Shown here: positions 11,855-23,902 of the stretch, piece by piece
How the letters are laid out: each line of letters starts with the position of its first letter
How positions within the stretch are numbered: the first letter of the stretch is position 1
Assembly (NCBI GenBank): GCA_001600455.1
Contig: BCKC01000007.1
Coordinates: forward strand, 1,800,019-1,864,018
Source: Endocalyx cinctus
Lineage: Eukaryota > Ascomycota > Sordariomycetes > Amphisphaeriales > Apiosporaceae
Length of the DNA: 64,000 nucleotides
Direction of reading: 5' to 3'
Translations under genes and position numbers: made by a program
Notes under the pieces: model-generated
The model's input: only the letters and a program-made list of their open reading frames with translations
What the model was told of the DNA's origin: nothing
The model's database searches: none

Positions 11855-14800
11855 CGATTTCAGTTCTCGTCTTTATTTTGTTTTCTCTGGATCAATCTCA
11901 GATTGTGTGGCCGATTCAACGATTAAAATCAAATGCGGGGAAAGTTGTTATTGGGTGGCGAGCTTGTAATGTATGTGAGTAGCACAACAAATTCTCCTGT
12001 AATAGTTGATCGGCGCTACGGATAAGAAAAAAAAAATGAGGACGATTCTATATCATGAATTTATGTTGAAAAAATGCGGTCTGCTTTCAGATCTTCAAGA
12101 GGAAAACCAGAAGTTTGAATTCAAAAACTCACGTATCAAATTTTCATCTTTTGTGCCACGGATTTCGTCCGACACTACCGCTTCCCTTAAGTTCGCCGCA
12201 GCGATGGCGGAGAGAGTATCCACAATTCAACGATAAAACGAAGCGTTGTGAGTGGTCAAAAGATGATAAACCGGGAATCTTAGGGGTTCTGGGGGGCCCC
12301 ATGATCTCCACTACCTTTCTCCTCGATCGCCAAGATGATTTGCTGGAGAAGATCCTCCAACCCTTTTTGGAGAACGTCCCATTTTGGCGGGACCGTTAAA
12401 AACAGCGCCCAAGAATTTTAGACAACGGAAGCTAAGATCCACATCGCTTGTCCCACTCTATTCTTGATTCGACGACGTGATTTGTGCTAGTGTATATTAT
12501 TCTTATAAAATATATATATATATAAGCTAAAAGGAGGACATGAAGGTCAAAAATGTTGAAACCGTAACGTGGTTCACTTGAATTAGATGTATCTGAAGCT
12601 TGGTAGTAGTACATCCTCACTGGTATTGCCTCAGTGAGCCTATTAGCTTACGGGGTGGCATATACCATCGTTATTGCAGTAAATATAACAAACTGGAGAA
12701 GTTATTGCAGACAGGGAGAGTGAGAAGAAAATGTGGGAGATAATTCAATTTCTAGGCCTTCCCTGGGGCTGTTTTAAAGTTCATAACAAGAGTATTTGAC
12801 CTCGGAGTATTATGCTTGATGAAGAAAAAAAACAGATGTCCTTAATTTGTACCAAACATATAAAATTACGTCACAGCGACATACCGGAGTCAAATCAGAT
12901 AGCTACAGCAATTAATAGATATTAGATTTAAGGTGTAGTCGTGATCATGTAGCCATGTAGCCTGGGGAAGGATCTAGTTGTTAGAATATGATGCCATTGA
13001 TGGTCAGGAATATCATGAGGTGCCTACCTAGATCATTTTATATTCGATACCCAATTTATTAGTAGTACATATGTATATACTCGCAACATAAACTAGAAGT
13101 ACATAGCTTGAGCATATTGAGGAGGTTTGATATTAGTAAATCAGGCAAACAACAACCTGGGACAGAGCAAGCGCTTACAATAGAACAGAATAGTAAGACA
13201 TCCGTGGAAGGAAGCTACTAAGTAGGTACGTACCTGTAAGAATAATTAGGAAGGTTGTATGAAGAGTTATAATGAAGAATAAAGGAGTGTTTGCCACGAA
13301 GAAGCGTCTTGACCGGCGGTGCAAGTGCACACTTGGCTCAGTGGTATACTAGTCCCTCCACTGCACTCATAAAAAGAGGTGGTAACTAATCCATTTCGGG
13401 ATGAGGGGCCAGATACGGGGTCAACTGGTTGCCAGGGAGGAACACGAGGCATACAGGCCATCAACAGGTCTGGTTGAAGAGAAGTAAATCCCATGTGAGT
13501 TTGAACTCTATAACAACGACCGATCGGAGCCCTCGAGGGCGACTAGCCAAGAGTCAAGATTTTTTTTTTTGATTTTTTATTATATTATTCTTTACCTATT
13601 TTCATTCTAAGATATTGGATTTTGGGAGAGAGAAAAAAAGCTTCCCTCAGCTTGATTCGAACGCGATGCCTTCAAATGATTACTTCCAGGCTCCACTTTC
13701 CCACATTGCTGGCTCTGTATTGTATCCTCATATAGTTATATGTGTTAATTATATATATTGATGGATTCTTTATATAGTACATGATGATTTTGAGAAAATT
13801 AAGACATATTTCGTTGTCCTTATACGTACCTATTCTTCCGTTGGTGATCCATGAGACACTTATTACAAATCTCCTTGACAGTTCGTAGAACTTAATAGCG
13901 GCGAATATCGTTATAAACATATAATACGTATGTATGAAATCAGAATAGACAAGTATACTACGTATAATATAACCTGGATAATTTTAACGTAGGCAGATTT
14001 TAAGGATGGATTTTCGACTTCCCGGCAAGATTAGAATACTTTCAAACTAGACAATAAACATTACATTCCGTAGAAATATATTAGTCCGTTCAGGGCGAGT
14101 ATACTAACCCCATAAAGCCTTCCCTTCATTTTCATTATTTTAAAAACTGTGAGAAACATGAGACTTGAACAGAAGCACCAACTCTTTTTAATCTACTTCA
14201 AGACAAATTACAGCCAACTTACAATTTTACCATTCGTATGATCTATGTAATTAGGTGCTCTCTGTCACCTGACCTTTTTTTTTTCTTTATGATGGAAAAA
14301 ATGAGCTCTAAAAATCACTCCTATGTGCTGATTCTGACATTTCAACTTATTAGTTATATTAGAAACGAACAAAACGCTCCAAACAATCACGTGACTTAGT
14401 CATAGCTAGAACCATCTGGACTGGATCTGAATTAATCAATGATCATATCAATAATACTTCCATAATTATGCCACGACAGAGTGGTCCCCACGACTCCTAC
14501 CTCGTACTCAAATTTGATAAAAGCAGTTGTGTTAGGCAATGAACACGACACAGTCACTTGGACCAGTCAATGCTCAATGCTATAAATAAGATCCTAGGCA
14601 GCGCATCACTTCTAGACGTGTTCTTCTAATCCGTAATATCGGATTCTTCGGACGGCTCCTTGCGATTTGCTGACCTGATTAGCGGTAGCGCAGAAATCCC
14701 TGCAGCTGAATTGAACGATGAGCTTGAATCCAAAGGTCTGCACATTGGCCCGTCTACCCGAGCCATATATAGTGGCCTGATTTGTGAGTGTACAAGTAGT

Positions 14801-16215
14801 TATCTGATCAAGCTTAAGGACCTGTCGGAGATATCGGAGAAAAGACGCGGGAGGTATTGTAACGTAGTAGACAGGCGAACAGGTGGAATACGCTGATGCG
14901 GTAGCAAGGATAACTTAAGAGTGACTACGTACGCATGAGAGGTATATTAATAAGTTGAAGGCCCTAGCGGATTGTATCCATGCACATTTGGCGGCTGAAA
15001 ATGAAATATGTGACCAAGTGAGGTAGAAAAAAAGAAGCCGATTTTTTGATCTTGACTCTTTTTTTCGGGTTCCATACTTACTTTTCACATGGGTTGTTTC
15101 CGCCACCTTGCTGACGGGAGGTTGCGTACTACGTAGCCCCATGTCAGCTCCCTGGTCTCGTTTATGTCGGGTAAGACAGACAACGTTGTCATTTTTCTCC
15201 GCGCCAGGGATGTTGGGGATCGTATAGGTGGGTCTGTATTGCCTATACTCCTAGTGATCACCACCAGATTCAGGTTTGATCGCAGCATCTAGACTAGTCT
15301 GACTAGTACGATTGATACACACCGTTCACACCCCGACCCATCAGTCCATACTCTGCGGATCCTAACTACTTTGCGTATTTGAATGATGACGACCTAGCGA
15401 ATGAACGGATAATGCTACCGCAGCTCGTCGACGCAGGAGATACTAAATAATCGGTTCGGATGAAATACTAATGTATTGAAACTCATTACCATAGCCATTG
15501 CGATAAGATATGCAGGTACATGTTCACATAATCCTCAACTTTATCAGCTGAAGCCATTCACCTGCGCTATACTTAGGACCGAAGATTATAGCAAGACTCA
15601 TAAATATCGCACTTAAGCTTCTTTTTCTCGTAATTCGTTGTTTTAGTCCCTCGTGATACAATTTGGATTTCCGGGTTTATCTCGGACAGAATATTGAAGG
15701 CACGATGCCACCTAAATACAGATTGACCCTTGTTTATCACAAGGTATATCACAGGCCCATCCATCCTCCCTCTATCCAGCAAGCAGTGGCGCTCGCCGAG
15801 TTTGTCGAAATGCTGGTTTTCGTTACCCTACGCAGAAGTGAAAGGAAGAAAAATGAGTCAGCGCAAGTCATCATCAAGCTACGACGCTCTGGTTACTATT
15901 ATGGCGAGAAACGTACCCCATCAGAACCGTGCCGGTAACGTGGTTGGTCGAGTATTTGATACTCGTTTGCGTGATTGTCCCGACTGGTCGGGTAATCGAT
16001 GTCGTGTAACCAGGTCGAGTTCCTGTACAGAGTGTGTAGGGCGGGGGAGTGCTATAATCCCGATTTAGTTAGCTTCGGTTACATCCGCTTCCTACTAGGC
16101 ATTTTCGGAGGATTGGGGGGGCTTACACCGTGGATGTGATCGTCAGGTACACTACGTTGATAAACTTGTCAGCTTCATCTAATTTCATATAATATAAAGT
16201 AAACGCTTTATAGAT
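11855..16215. other. Long intergenic tract, decayed sequence only
   Basis: 4.4 kb without a gene I can defend. It holds the MFS promoter (11855-12000), a (TA) stretch at 12509-12522, T-runs at 13561-13570, and scattered short frames: 13267-13494 minus with four Cys, 14660-14896 plus, 15573-16068 both strands. The GC-richer patch 15640-16070 may be a decayed gene, but no domain is readable. Most of the rest is AT-rich. Confidence 0.45.
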
Positions 16216-17354
16216 TTAGTTCCCACCATTCTCTGTCTTGGTTTCAGCTGGAACGGTCGTCACGCTCGTTTCGGTAACAGTAACCGAAGTTTCCGTGACG
16301 GTGATAGTAGTAGCCATCGGAGCGGCTATGTCAAGAGCATCTAGGAAGCCATCTTTGGTTAGCAAGTCATATTCTACGCGATAAAACCCCCCTCTTCCAA
16401 TATATACCTCCAAATGGTGGCAGGCAGGCATTTCCGATGCATATGGTTGGAGCGGGGGGATCGGATGACCCACGTGTGGGATAATGGCAAGTCGCAGTTC
16501 CCGTCACCGTCGTCGTCGTTTTTATGGTGACTTCTGCGTCTGTCACGGTCCTGGTAATCGTGTTCGTCGTGATATATGTCAAAGACGGACGTGTTACGGT
16601 GACTGTCTGAGTTGCTTCATTGGCGCACACCGTTGTCGTTGTCTTTGGAGCTAGTATGGATGTATACGTCTTGGCAATGGTCTTGTAGACAGCTGAAAAA
16701 CAACAATGAGTCAGATTCTTCAGCCAATCTCGGATTATGATACCCTGGAGTTCATACTGATTGCGGCTGGAGTACTAGTGACCCCGATGGTAACCGTTGG
16801 AGTGGCCTAAAAGTCATGTAAGAGGTATGGAGACGAAATTCGATATGAAGTTACGACTTACAGTTATTATCACCGTAGCTTCCGCTGTTGTTAAAGTGAT
16901 CTGTCTCTGCACCGCAATGTTCTGGCCTGAGAGAACGATTTTCCATGCACCAGACGACATGGAAGAGTATGGGATGCCACTGAACTCGTGTGAGAAACAA
17001 TACTTTTTAAGACAATGTCTGTGTATCTTACCATTCCGAGGTCACTTCTTGACCTGGAGGTGCTGTGTTGATAGCTGAGCATACGTATTGGTGGCCTTCC
17101 GGGTCGACAAGGACCGGCTTAATCGATTCTTCCTCGCATCCTAGCAAATGTCAGATTACGAAAACTATTTTTGGAAGTTTGACGGGCTAAAAACCTTGGA
17201 AGACTGTGGTGAATGTGAAGTAGTCATTCGACGTAGTGTCAATATTGTATGAGCCTCCATTCGTGTAGTCTATACCATAGCTACTGCAGGCTGCCGCTAC
17301 TGTCCAAGCAAAATAGGTTACAAACAGGACGATACTTCCAAAAGTTGGCGCCAT
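16216..17354 (-). CDS. Secreted Thr/Val-rich protein of unknown function
   Basis: Six exons: 17354-17195, 17140-17032, 16979-16862, 16806-16758, 16692-16408 and 16340-16216, giving 281 aa with every phase consistent. Intron 1 has an unusual GTTTTT donor; the others have standard donors. The N-terminus is a signal peptide (MAPTFGSIVLFVTYFAWTVA) followed by CSSYGIDYTNGGSYN. Conserved-looking core segments are FTTVFQGCEEESI, YVCSAINTAPPGQE, PYSSMSSGAWKIV and QNIAVQRQITL. After ~130 residues it becomes a low-complexity TVTVT/TTTTV stalk with a C-x9-C-x5-C group (CANEATQTV...CHYP, CIGNAC). Thr-rich stalks are typically O-mannosylated wall proteins, but no GPI signal is visible at the C-terminus (ETKTENGGN). 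Probably a secreted or wall-associated protein; function unknown. Confidence 0.75.
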
Positions 17355-17683
17355 GGTGATATTGATGAGAATACCTCGACTACTTCTCCTTCAAACCTTA
17401 AGAAGTGTCACAAGAAGAACGTGACGGGAACTCATCTATTTGTACATATGTACATGCCAAATGCAGCTTGCGAGCTGAGATATGGGGATTAGATTAGTTC
17501 ATATATTAAGCTATTTACAAGCACCTAAGAATAGATATTCGATGCATTTTTCTGGTCAATTAATATAGATCTATCCACGAACATTGGGGATTAGGTATTA
17601 TATGATGGGTTCGCAATATTTATCAGATTAATGCTCCTGCGAACCCGTGGATCCCTCAATTTAGCCTGTAAGGAAATGCGTTT

Positions 17684-17918
17684 CTAGGCCCTTAATATCT
17701 CGTCAACTCTGATCACGGTGATGTATCCGAAGGATAATATGAACCAGAAGAACCAGTTATAATCGTGCAGATATTGTGGATAGTTGGCCCAGACCGACTT
17801 TTCATCGCAAATTGGTATCTAAAAGTATGAAGTCGTCTTGAATGAGCACATTGAATTTCTGGGGGAGGTTTCGCTGTGTAGCTAAATGAGAAGTAACATT
17901 ACATTGGTCGAAAGACAT
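17684..17918 (-). CDS. Possible small single-pass membrane protein
   Basis: The 3' exon (17818-17684) is strikingly protein-like. It has an acidic/Cys head (CDEKSVWANYPQYLHDYNW), a transmembrane segment (WFFWFILSFGYITVIRV) and a short tail ending DEILRA. It is preceded by a clean acceptor (CATACTTTTAG). A phase-compatible first exon begins at the ATG at 17918 (MSFDQCN) with a weak GTTACT donor, giving 51 aa and a 79-nt intron. Other upstream exons further right (to ~18170) are possible but could not be joined in frame. No family recognised; aromatic-rich single-span microproteins of this type are easily missed by annotation. It may be a relic. Confidence 0.4.
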
Positions 17919-20656
17919 GTCGTTGGTAGAAATGGCCGATAGGGGGGAAGGTGGCTGACAGGTTAGTGAGAGACGTTAAGCTAGCGTTAATATATGTACG
18001 ATCTCAGAAAATATCAACGAGTATTCATTGTCGTTGAGCTTCTTTTAGAATGGGAAATTTTCTGTTAACTGTGTAATTTCAACCACCTACGTTAATGCTC
18101 ATCCAGTATTTTACCTGCCACCATGAATTTTGAGGCGTGGACTTTATCTTTCATTCAGTATACTGGGAAAATATCTGTAAGGTATGAGATATGAGATAGC
18201 AATACACGCGATAAAAATCATCGGCTAACAGTATTGAGTTCTTCGGCTTGACTGTTTATTCCGTGCTGACATCAAGATTCACGACAGGGGTTCGAGAAGT
18301 AGATGGAACAATAACTGGTCGGATGAAAAAAAGCCAGAAGCTTACGGAGGAATTCTGCCAAAATACCCCACCGCACAGAACACCAATTTCTTCAAAATCC
18401 AATATATCATCTACCAGGGTTGACGCCAAGAGAAGCCAGGCAGTAGCGTCGTAAGTTGGACTTATCCGAATGGATGAAATATCATGGCGGAGTTGGGTGA
18501 CATTTCATGCATGCAACGCCGTGATATCGGTATCGGGGTTCGGAAGATAAATTTATTTATGCCAATCATTAGTCCTACATCAGACGAACAGATGGCAGCT
18601 TTGACTTTTCAGAAGCGAATACCCCTCATTTCAAATATTAATTCATAAATATAGCATCGAGAGCATTTTATTCAAGAAATAAGAAGCTGTGAGGCCTAAT
18701 ACATAACCGATTCAGCTTCTATCAGGGCGACCAAACAGAGGCAAGCGAGACATCTAAAAATCATGACTGTGGTCAAATGTATGAAAACGTTATTTACTGG
18801 TCTAAATACAGAAAAAACTGATAAGATTATCATGCTTGTGGTATAGTACGCACGGTGATATTTCCGCGCGTTCAAATCGCGGTCACATATTATTCGCTAG
18901 AATCCTCGGTGGATAGAACGCGTAATCGGAAGCTTTAACAGGACACCAAAATTGGAATCTTTTACGAGATCGTTTTTACAGACATTAGGTAGACGCAAGA
19001 ATAGTAAATAGTCCTGCATGTGGCTTTCTATCAAATTCTAGATATTGGTTCAATTATGGAGGGGGGAGATGCTCTTTCGAGAATCGCATGAGATCAGGTA
19101 CGCATCCTGGTATCTATCAACACGAACCTGTAGACGAGACGCATTACGTCAGATTCTTACTTACCGCCGTGGTTCTACTGAGTATTATCATCCCTACAAC
19201 CCTATTTTTATTTCCCCACTAAAAGAACTCTTCTCGTTTTTCTTTCTAGAATCGAATGTCCGCCAGCTCTCGACAGTAATACTATTTTCTCAAGAAATGA
19301 GTATTTCAAAGGAACAACTTATAGTGATATGGCTTCTCATTGAACTTAATAATATGCTGTAAGTTCTGCTACGATTCAAGTTGCTGGAATTTGAACAATT
19401 AACTAGGCTATGCAACTAATTATTCCTGGACGTGTTATTCATTCCGCTTTCTAGAAATCATATGGATGGGATGAATCCGTCATTATGGTGGGTGTTACTC
19501 AGCCATTAGTAACGCGGCAAGAAGTTATACGATTATGAATAACTTACGAGCTGAGTTGTTCCTTTCCCTATATAGTTATTCAGCGGGAAGGACAAGCTAT
19601 CTTGAAGGTTTGTTCAAGTTCTCGATAAGCGATGAATCAAGAGGCCTCAAGCCATATTTGGTGAGAAATCTATTTTCGAGTTCAATATTTCAGGGTCCAC
19701 CATGATCGATAATGCAGGTTCAAGGCACATGTGTCAATGTGGCACATGGATTCGGGCGTAAGATGCCGACCACGGACGACCGCCTACTCCTGTCCCTCTG
19801 CCAGTGCTAACCAATCCACCCACTAAGTTTGTCATCCGTACCTGCGACTTCGCTACGTCGTATTAGACCTTACAACCCACCTACTCCATGTTTGCTGGCC
19901 TGCGTTGCCTCCAGCCTTCACTTGAAGTATGCACCATCAGAGAGATTCAATGTGTGTTGCAATGAGATATTCCGCATGACGAGGCCATAGAATTAATTGC
20001 CTGCCGGATATCGCGGCTCTTCATCTAGAGGAAGACAAAATAGCTGCCAATAATTACTGCAAGTTATTGGCCGGGCCATTCAGCTCCCGATCCCTCAATT
20101 ATTATCGCCGAGATCACGAGCTCCTACCTGTTAGCTACACACAAATAGATTCAAGGGATATCTCACTGTTCTAGCCAATGTGGCTGACGACTACCTCATC
20201 TTAACTTCGCTCTTCTTTCTCTAGTCCTCACACCTTTATGTACTACCAAAGTTACATCAAACTCATTGCCAAGGATCGTGAGGGTCTATACTAGGGTTCT
20301 TTTGCCCGTATTGGAGTTATCATGGCTTTATGGCGCGACTCACGATGGGCTCGACCCTACCCCATGTAGGTGTCTTAAGACTATTGGATCTGCGTGGATG
20401 GCATGATTAAATCTCATATCGTGGACTCTGTCGATGAAATTCTATCTGAAGTTTTGGGTATAAAATCTTTGGTCATGGCCACAAATATCTTCACCGATAA
20501 CTATCATCCTCACTCACTCACTCACAGCTACACTCGTTACTCTTCTCCTACTTGTACAATCTTTTGGGCTACAATCTTTTGAATACTGTATTGAGGGAAG
20601 CGCGCCAGCTGAACTTTAATCTACTCCATTCTTTTGCCTTTCACTTTCATTTCACT
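17919..20656. other. Intergenic, laccase upstream region
   Basis: 2.7 kb with no supported gene. The frames at 18248-18454 and 19045-19362 lack any domain. A tRNA-like patch lies at 18838-18886 (see findings). The laccase proximal promoter has TATAAAA at 20459-20465 about 190 nt before the start, and a CACTCACTCACTCACA run at 20509-20524. Confidence 0.45.
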
Positions 20657-22707
20657 ATGTCTCCGACTGGCTTACTTCTGAAGGCTTTCTCGGGGTTGGC
20701 CTTGGCCAATCTGGGGATGGCCAATCCCCTATCGAGTTCTCTTGCTACTCGTCAGTCGTTCGGACCTAGCTGCAATACTGCAAGTAACAGATCCTGTTGG
20801 ACAGACGACTTCGACATCGACACCGACTACGACATGGAAGTTCCTGACGGAGTTCTTCGAGAGGTCCGAGATGGTTAACCTTATCAAGCTGTCATGATAT
20901 CCGCTAACTTTGTCTTTAGTTTGATATCGTCATCACTAATGTCACCGATTTTGCCCCTGATGGATTCCCGAAGGGAGCAATGCTGATCAACGGTATGTCA
21001 CAATCAACCGTTATTATATGAACCTTTGCTTATCAACTATACCATAGGAACATTCCCGGGCCCTACTATTGAAGGAAGTAAGTAACACCCCTCTCCTGGA
21101 ATATTTCTTGATTGAATGGTTATTAACATGTCTTCAAAGATTGGGGTGACACATTCCGAATTAATGTTCACAACAGGCTTCCATCTAATGGAACCTCTAT
21201 CCACTGGCACGGTCTGAGAATGTTGAACCAAAACACGGAGGATGGTGTCAACGGAGTGACAGAGTGCCCAATTCCTGGCGACGGAGGGGTCAAGACTTAT
21301 GAGTTCAGAGCTAGACAATATGGAACTAGTTGGTATGTATGAGCTTGGTTGCCTTGAAGTACTTTTATGTTAATGATATTTTCAGGTATCATTCGCACTT
21401 TTCTGCTCAATACGGTGAAGGAGTAGTGGGAACTCTCCAGATCAACGGTCCCGCTTCGGCTGATTATGATATTGATCTCGGACCTTATCCCATTACCGAT
21501 TGGTACCAAGGTCGAGCCTTTGCGGTCGAAAGACTTTCAGAGCTAGCATCCAGCGGAGCCGCTCCTTCTAGCTCTAACGTTTTATTCAACGGCACAAACA
21601 TTAACCCGGACCCAAGTATTGATGGTGGAGAGTATGATAGAGTCACTCTGACTCCAGGAAAGAAGCACAGACTGAGGCTTATCAACACTTCGGCTGAAAA
21701 CCACTTCACTATCTCTCTAGTCGGACACAACTTCACCGTCATCGCCAACGATTTCGTCCCGGTAAAGGCTAAGACGGTTGACTCCCTATTCATGGCTGTT
21801 GGCCAGCGATACGACGTCATTATCGATGCTGACCAGGACGTCGGCAATTACTGGTTCAATGCAAGTGTCACAGGAGGGCTTTGCGGAGTCTCAGCAAACA
21901 CAGCTCCAGCCTCCATTTTCACCTACGAAGGAGCTAGCGAAAGCTTACCGGAGGAACCCGGTACCGCACCCAACCGAATCTCATGTGCCGATAACACCGG
22001 CTTCGAACCGGTCGTGCAGCGAACGGTTCCGGAAGATGAGTTCAACAGCCAAGTCCTGGACGTCACTTTGAGCACTCCGACTGTCAACAACGCCACCGTG
22101 TTTAGATGGCAGATTAACAATCAGTCTATTGATGTGAACTGGGACAGGCCGACGCTGCAGTACGTACAGGAAGGCAACACTTCGTACCCCGAGGAGGCCA
22201 ACGTAGTGGTTGTGGATGATCCCGATATTTGGACCTTCTGGGTAATTCAAAATGAGAACATCGTACCTCGTTAGTTCACCATTTTCATACTGTATCCTCT
22301 TAATGATAATTTCTAACCTAGCTATCCCAGACCCAATCCACTTGCACGGTCACGACTTTTTAATCCTAGGTACCAACGACATATCAGCGAACCCCGCCAC
22401 CCCCGTGATCTTCGATGCTTCCACCGACGTCTCATCCCTGAACTTCGACAACCCTATGCGCCGAGACGTCGCCATGCTACCGTCTAACGGATGGATCGTC
22501 CTAGCTTGGAAGACGGATAACCCCGGCGCGTGGGTTCTTCACTGCCACATCGCCTGGCACGTGAGTCAGGGCCTGAGTGTCCAGTTCCTGGAGATGAGAG
22601 ATGAGATTGCTGAGAACGTTGACCTCGACCGCCTCAACGATAACTGCGGGGACTGGTCGGATTGGTACGAAGATAACAGATACAAGCAAACCGATTCGGG
22701 CTTGTAA
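20657..22707 (+). CDS. Ascomycete laccase (multicopper oxidase) with altered type-1 copper site
   Basis: Exons 20657-20863, 20920-20992, 21048-21077, 21140-21332, 21386-22269 and 22322-22707; 590 aa, phases consistent; introns 52-62 nt (first donor GTCCGA is weak). A signal peptide ([17 protein letters not shown]) is followed by the mature start region near [15 protein letters not shown]. The family L1 motif is HWHGL (residues 125-129), L2 WYHSHFSAQ (168-176), L3 PIHLHGHDF (467-475) and L4 [12 protein letters not shown] (536-547), with T1 Cys537, His542 and axial Leu547. The protein stops exactly at DSGL, the conserved C-terminal plug of ascomycete laccases. Oddity: the first His of L3, a type-1 copper ligand in the family, is Asp466 (codon GAC at 22330-22332). 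Trinuclear-cluster ligands look intact. A secreted phenol oxidase by family; activity of this copy is doubtful. Confidence 0.92.
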
Positions 22708-23383
22708 TTTTGCAAAATTATCCAACGCTGTTAAAAGGGTATGTTTAAATGAGAGAGTTCTTGAGTGAAAATCAGTGCTGATATTGATAACTAGCAATTC
22801 AAAGCCAGTCAGTAACCCCGGACAACTATAAATCCCAAATGGATACGTGCTTCTATGGGTCAAGTTTTATCATGAGTTACTGCTATGATGATTTATATGG
22901 GCAAGTGGTATGATATACGGTCTTGATAATGTTACGTTGGTATATGCGTGTGATCAGTCGGAGATGCTGCATCTTTTCCAGACGAGTGGGGGTTTTAGAT
23001 CGATTTTTCATATGTCATACTTCTAATTCTTCTTCTCTATTATTCTCATGTACAATTCTTTTTTGTTATGTTGTTTCTTGCATATCTTACAGAGTTGGAG
23101 ATAAATCAGGTGGTTTGATACATCATCAACTAGATTTCCAAATGTAAACTAAACCAACTATTTTCATCATGTTATGCAATGCCTCGTCAATCTGGGCACT
23201 TGGTATCATGTGTTTCGCTTATCAAATACGTTAAAAAAAAACCCCTTGTCGCACCCCAAGGCAGCCCATCAAAGCTTTCCATACCCTCCCCCAAACACAT
23301 GAATTCCAGTCCGGGAAGATTTGGCTCATTTTTAATTCACTCCCTATAACGGCCAACTTTTGACAGTCTCTAATGATGTTGAT
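22708..23383. other. Laccase 3' flank
   Basis: AT-rich 3' region shared by the laccase and the leftward FAD-oxidase fragment. A9 run near 23232. No gene seen. Confidence 0.5.
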
Positions 23384-23551
23384 TTATGTCTGCGACCTAC
23401 ACAATCTTCCACTGGAGTCTGGGATCCAAGCATCTGATTCTACGGCGGTGACTGCATAAAACAGATCTTCTGGATCATGAGTCTTCTTTATTGAAAGCAA
23501 ACGCTCATAGTTGGTACCGTAGAAGCTTTCTTTGATGATCCGTTTTCGCTC
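23384..23551 (-). pseudogene. C-terminal fragment of a berberine-bridge-type FAD-linked oxidoreductase
   Basis: 56 codons ending at the TAA at 23384-23386. The sequence FYGTNYERLLSIKKTHDPED followed by LFYAVTAVESDAW and SGRLC is the signature of the BBE domain, the C-terminal tail of fungal secreted FAD-linked oxidases, in which the YxxNYxRLxxIKxxYDP helix packs on the substrate side of the flavin. The frame opens directly after an intron-like TGACGTCAACAG acceptor, so it is a natural last exon. All upstream exons (~450-500 residues) are missing: 50 bases further right the 19-bp minisatellite begins, and no FAD-binding (PP-loop) sequence appears before 24418. Most likely a gene cut off by the repeat or lost in the assembly gap at 23697-23806. 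The substrate cannot be told. Confidence 0.75.
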
Positions 23552-23601
23552 CTGTTGACGTCAGGGCCGGCTACTGTGGATATTTAATCCCATGCGAAGT
23601 G

Positions 23602-23902
23602 ACACACGTATATCTAACCAACACACGTATATCTAACCAACACACGTATATCTAACCAACACACGTATATCTAACCAACACACGTATATCTAACCANNNN
23701 NNNNNNNNNNNNNNNNNNNNNNNNNNNNNNNNNNNNNNNNNNNNNNNNNNNNNNNNNNNNNNNNNNNNNNNNNNNNNNNNNNNNNNNNNNNNNNNNNNNN
23801 NNNNNNACACGTATATCTAACCAACACACGTATATCTAACCAACACACGTATATCTAACCAACACACGTATATCTAACCAACACACGTATATCTAACCAA
23901 CC
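23602..23902. repeat. 19-bp minisatellite containing an assembly gap
   Basis: Perfect tandem units of ACACGTATATCTAACCAAC. About five units are readable on each side of a 110-base run of N (23697-23806). The gap lies inside the array, so the true copy number is unknown and the array is probably longer. The unit has no stop-free frame of note. Confidence 0.95.

Noticed and set aside
13267..13494. Minus-strand 75-codon frame with four Cys, possible secreted peptide
   Set aside because: No signal peptide, no conserved spacing, and no flanking exons that join in frame.
13561..13660. Possible tRNA on the minus strand (TTCGAAT near 13645)
   Set aside because: The flanking bases do not form a 5-bp T-stem and there is no A box at the right distance.
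14660..14896. Plus-strand frame containing GLHIGPSTRAIYSGL
   Set aside because: No ATG, no recognised family; probably a chance frame or unreadable relic.
15573..16068. Overlapping frames in a GC-richer patch
   Set aside because: Both strands open, no domain; insufficient to call a gene.
19045..19362. 105-codon plus frame
   Set aside because: Composition and lack of splice signals fit AT-rich noise.
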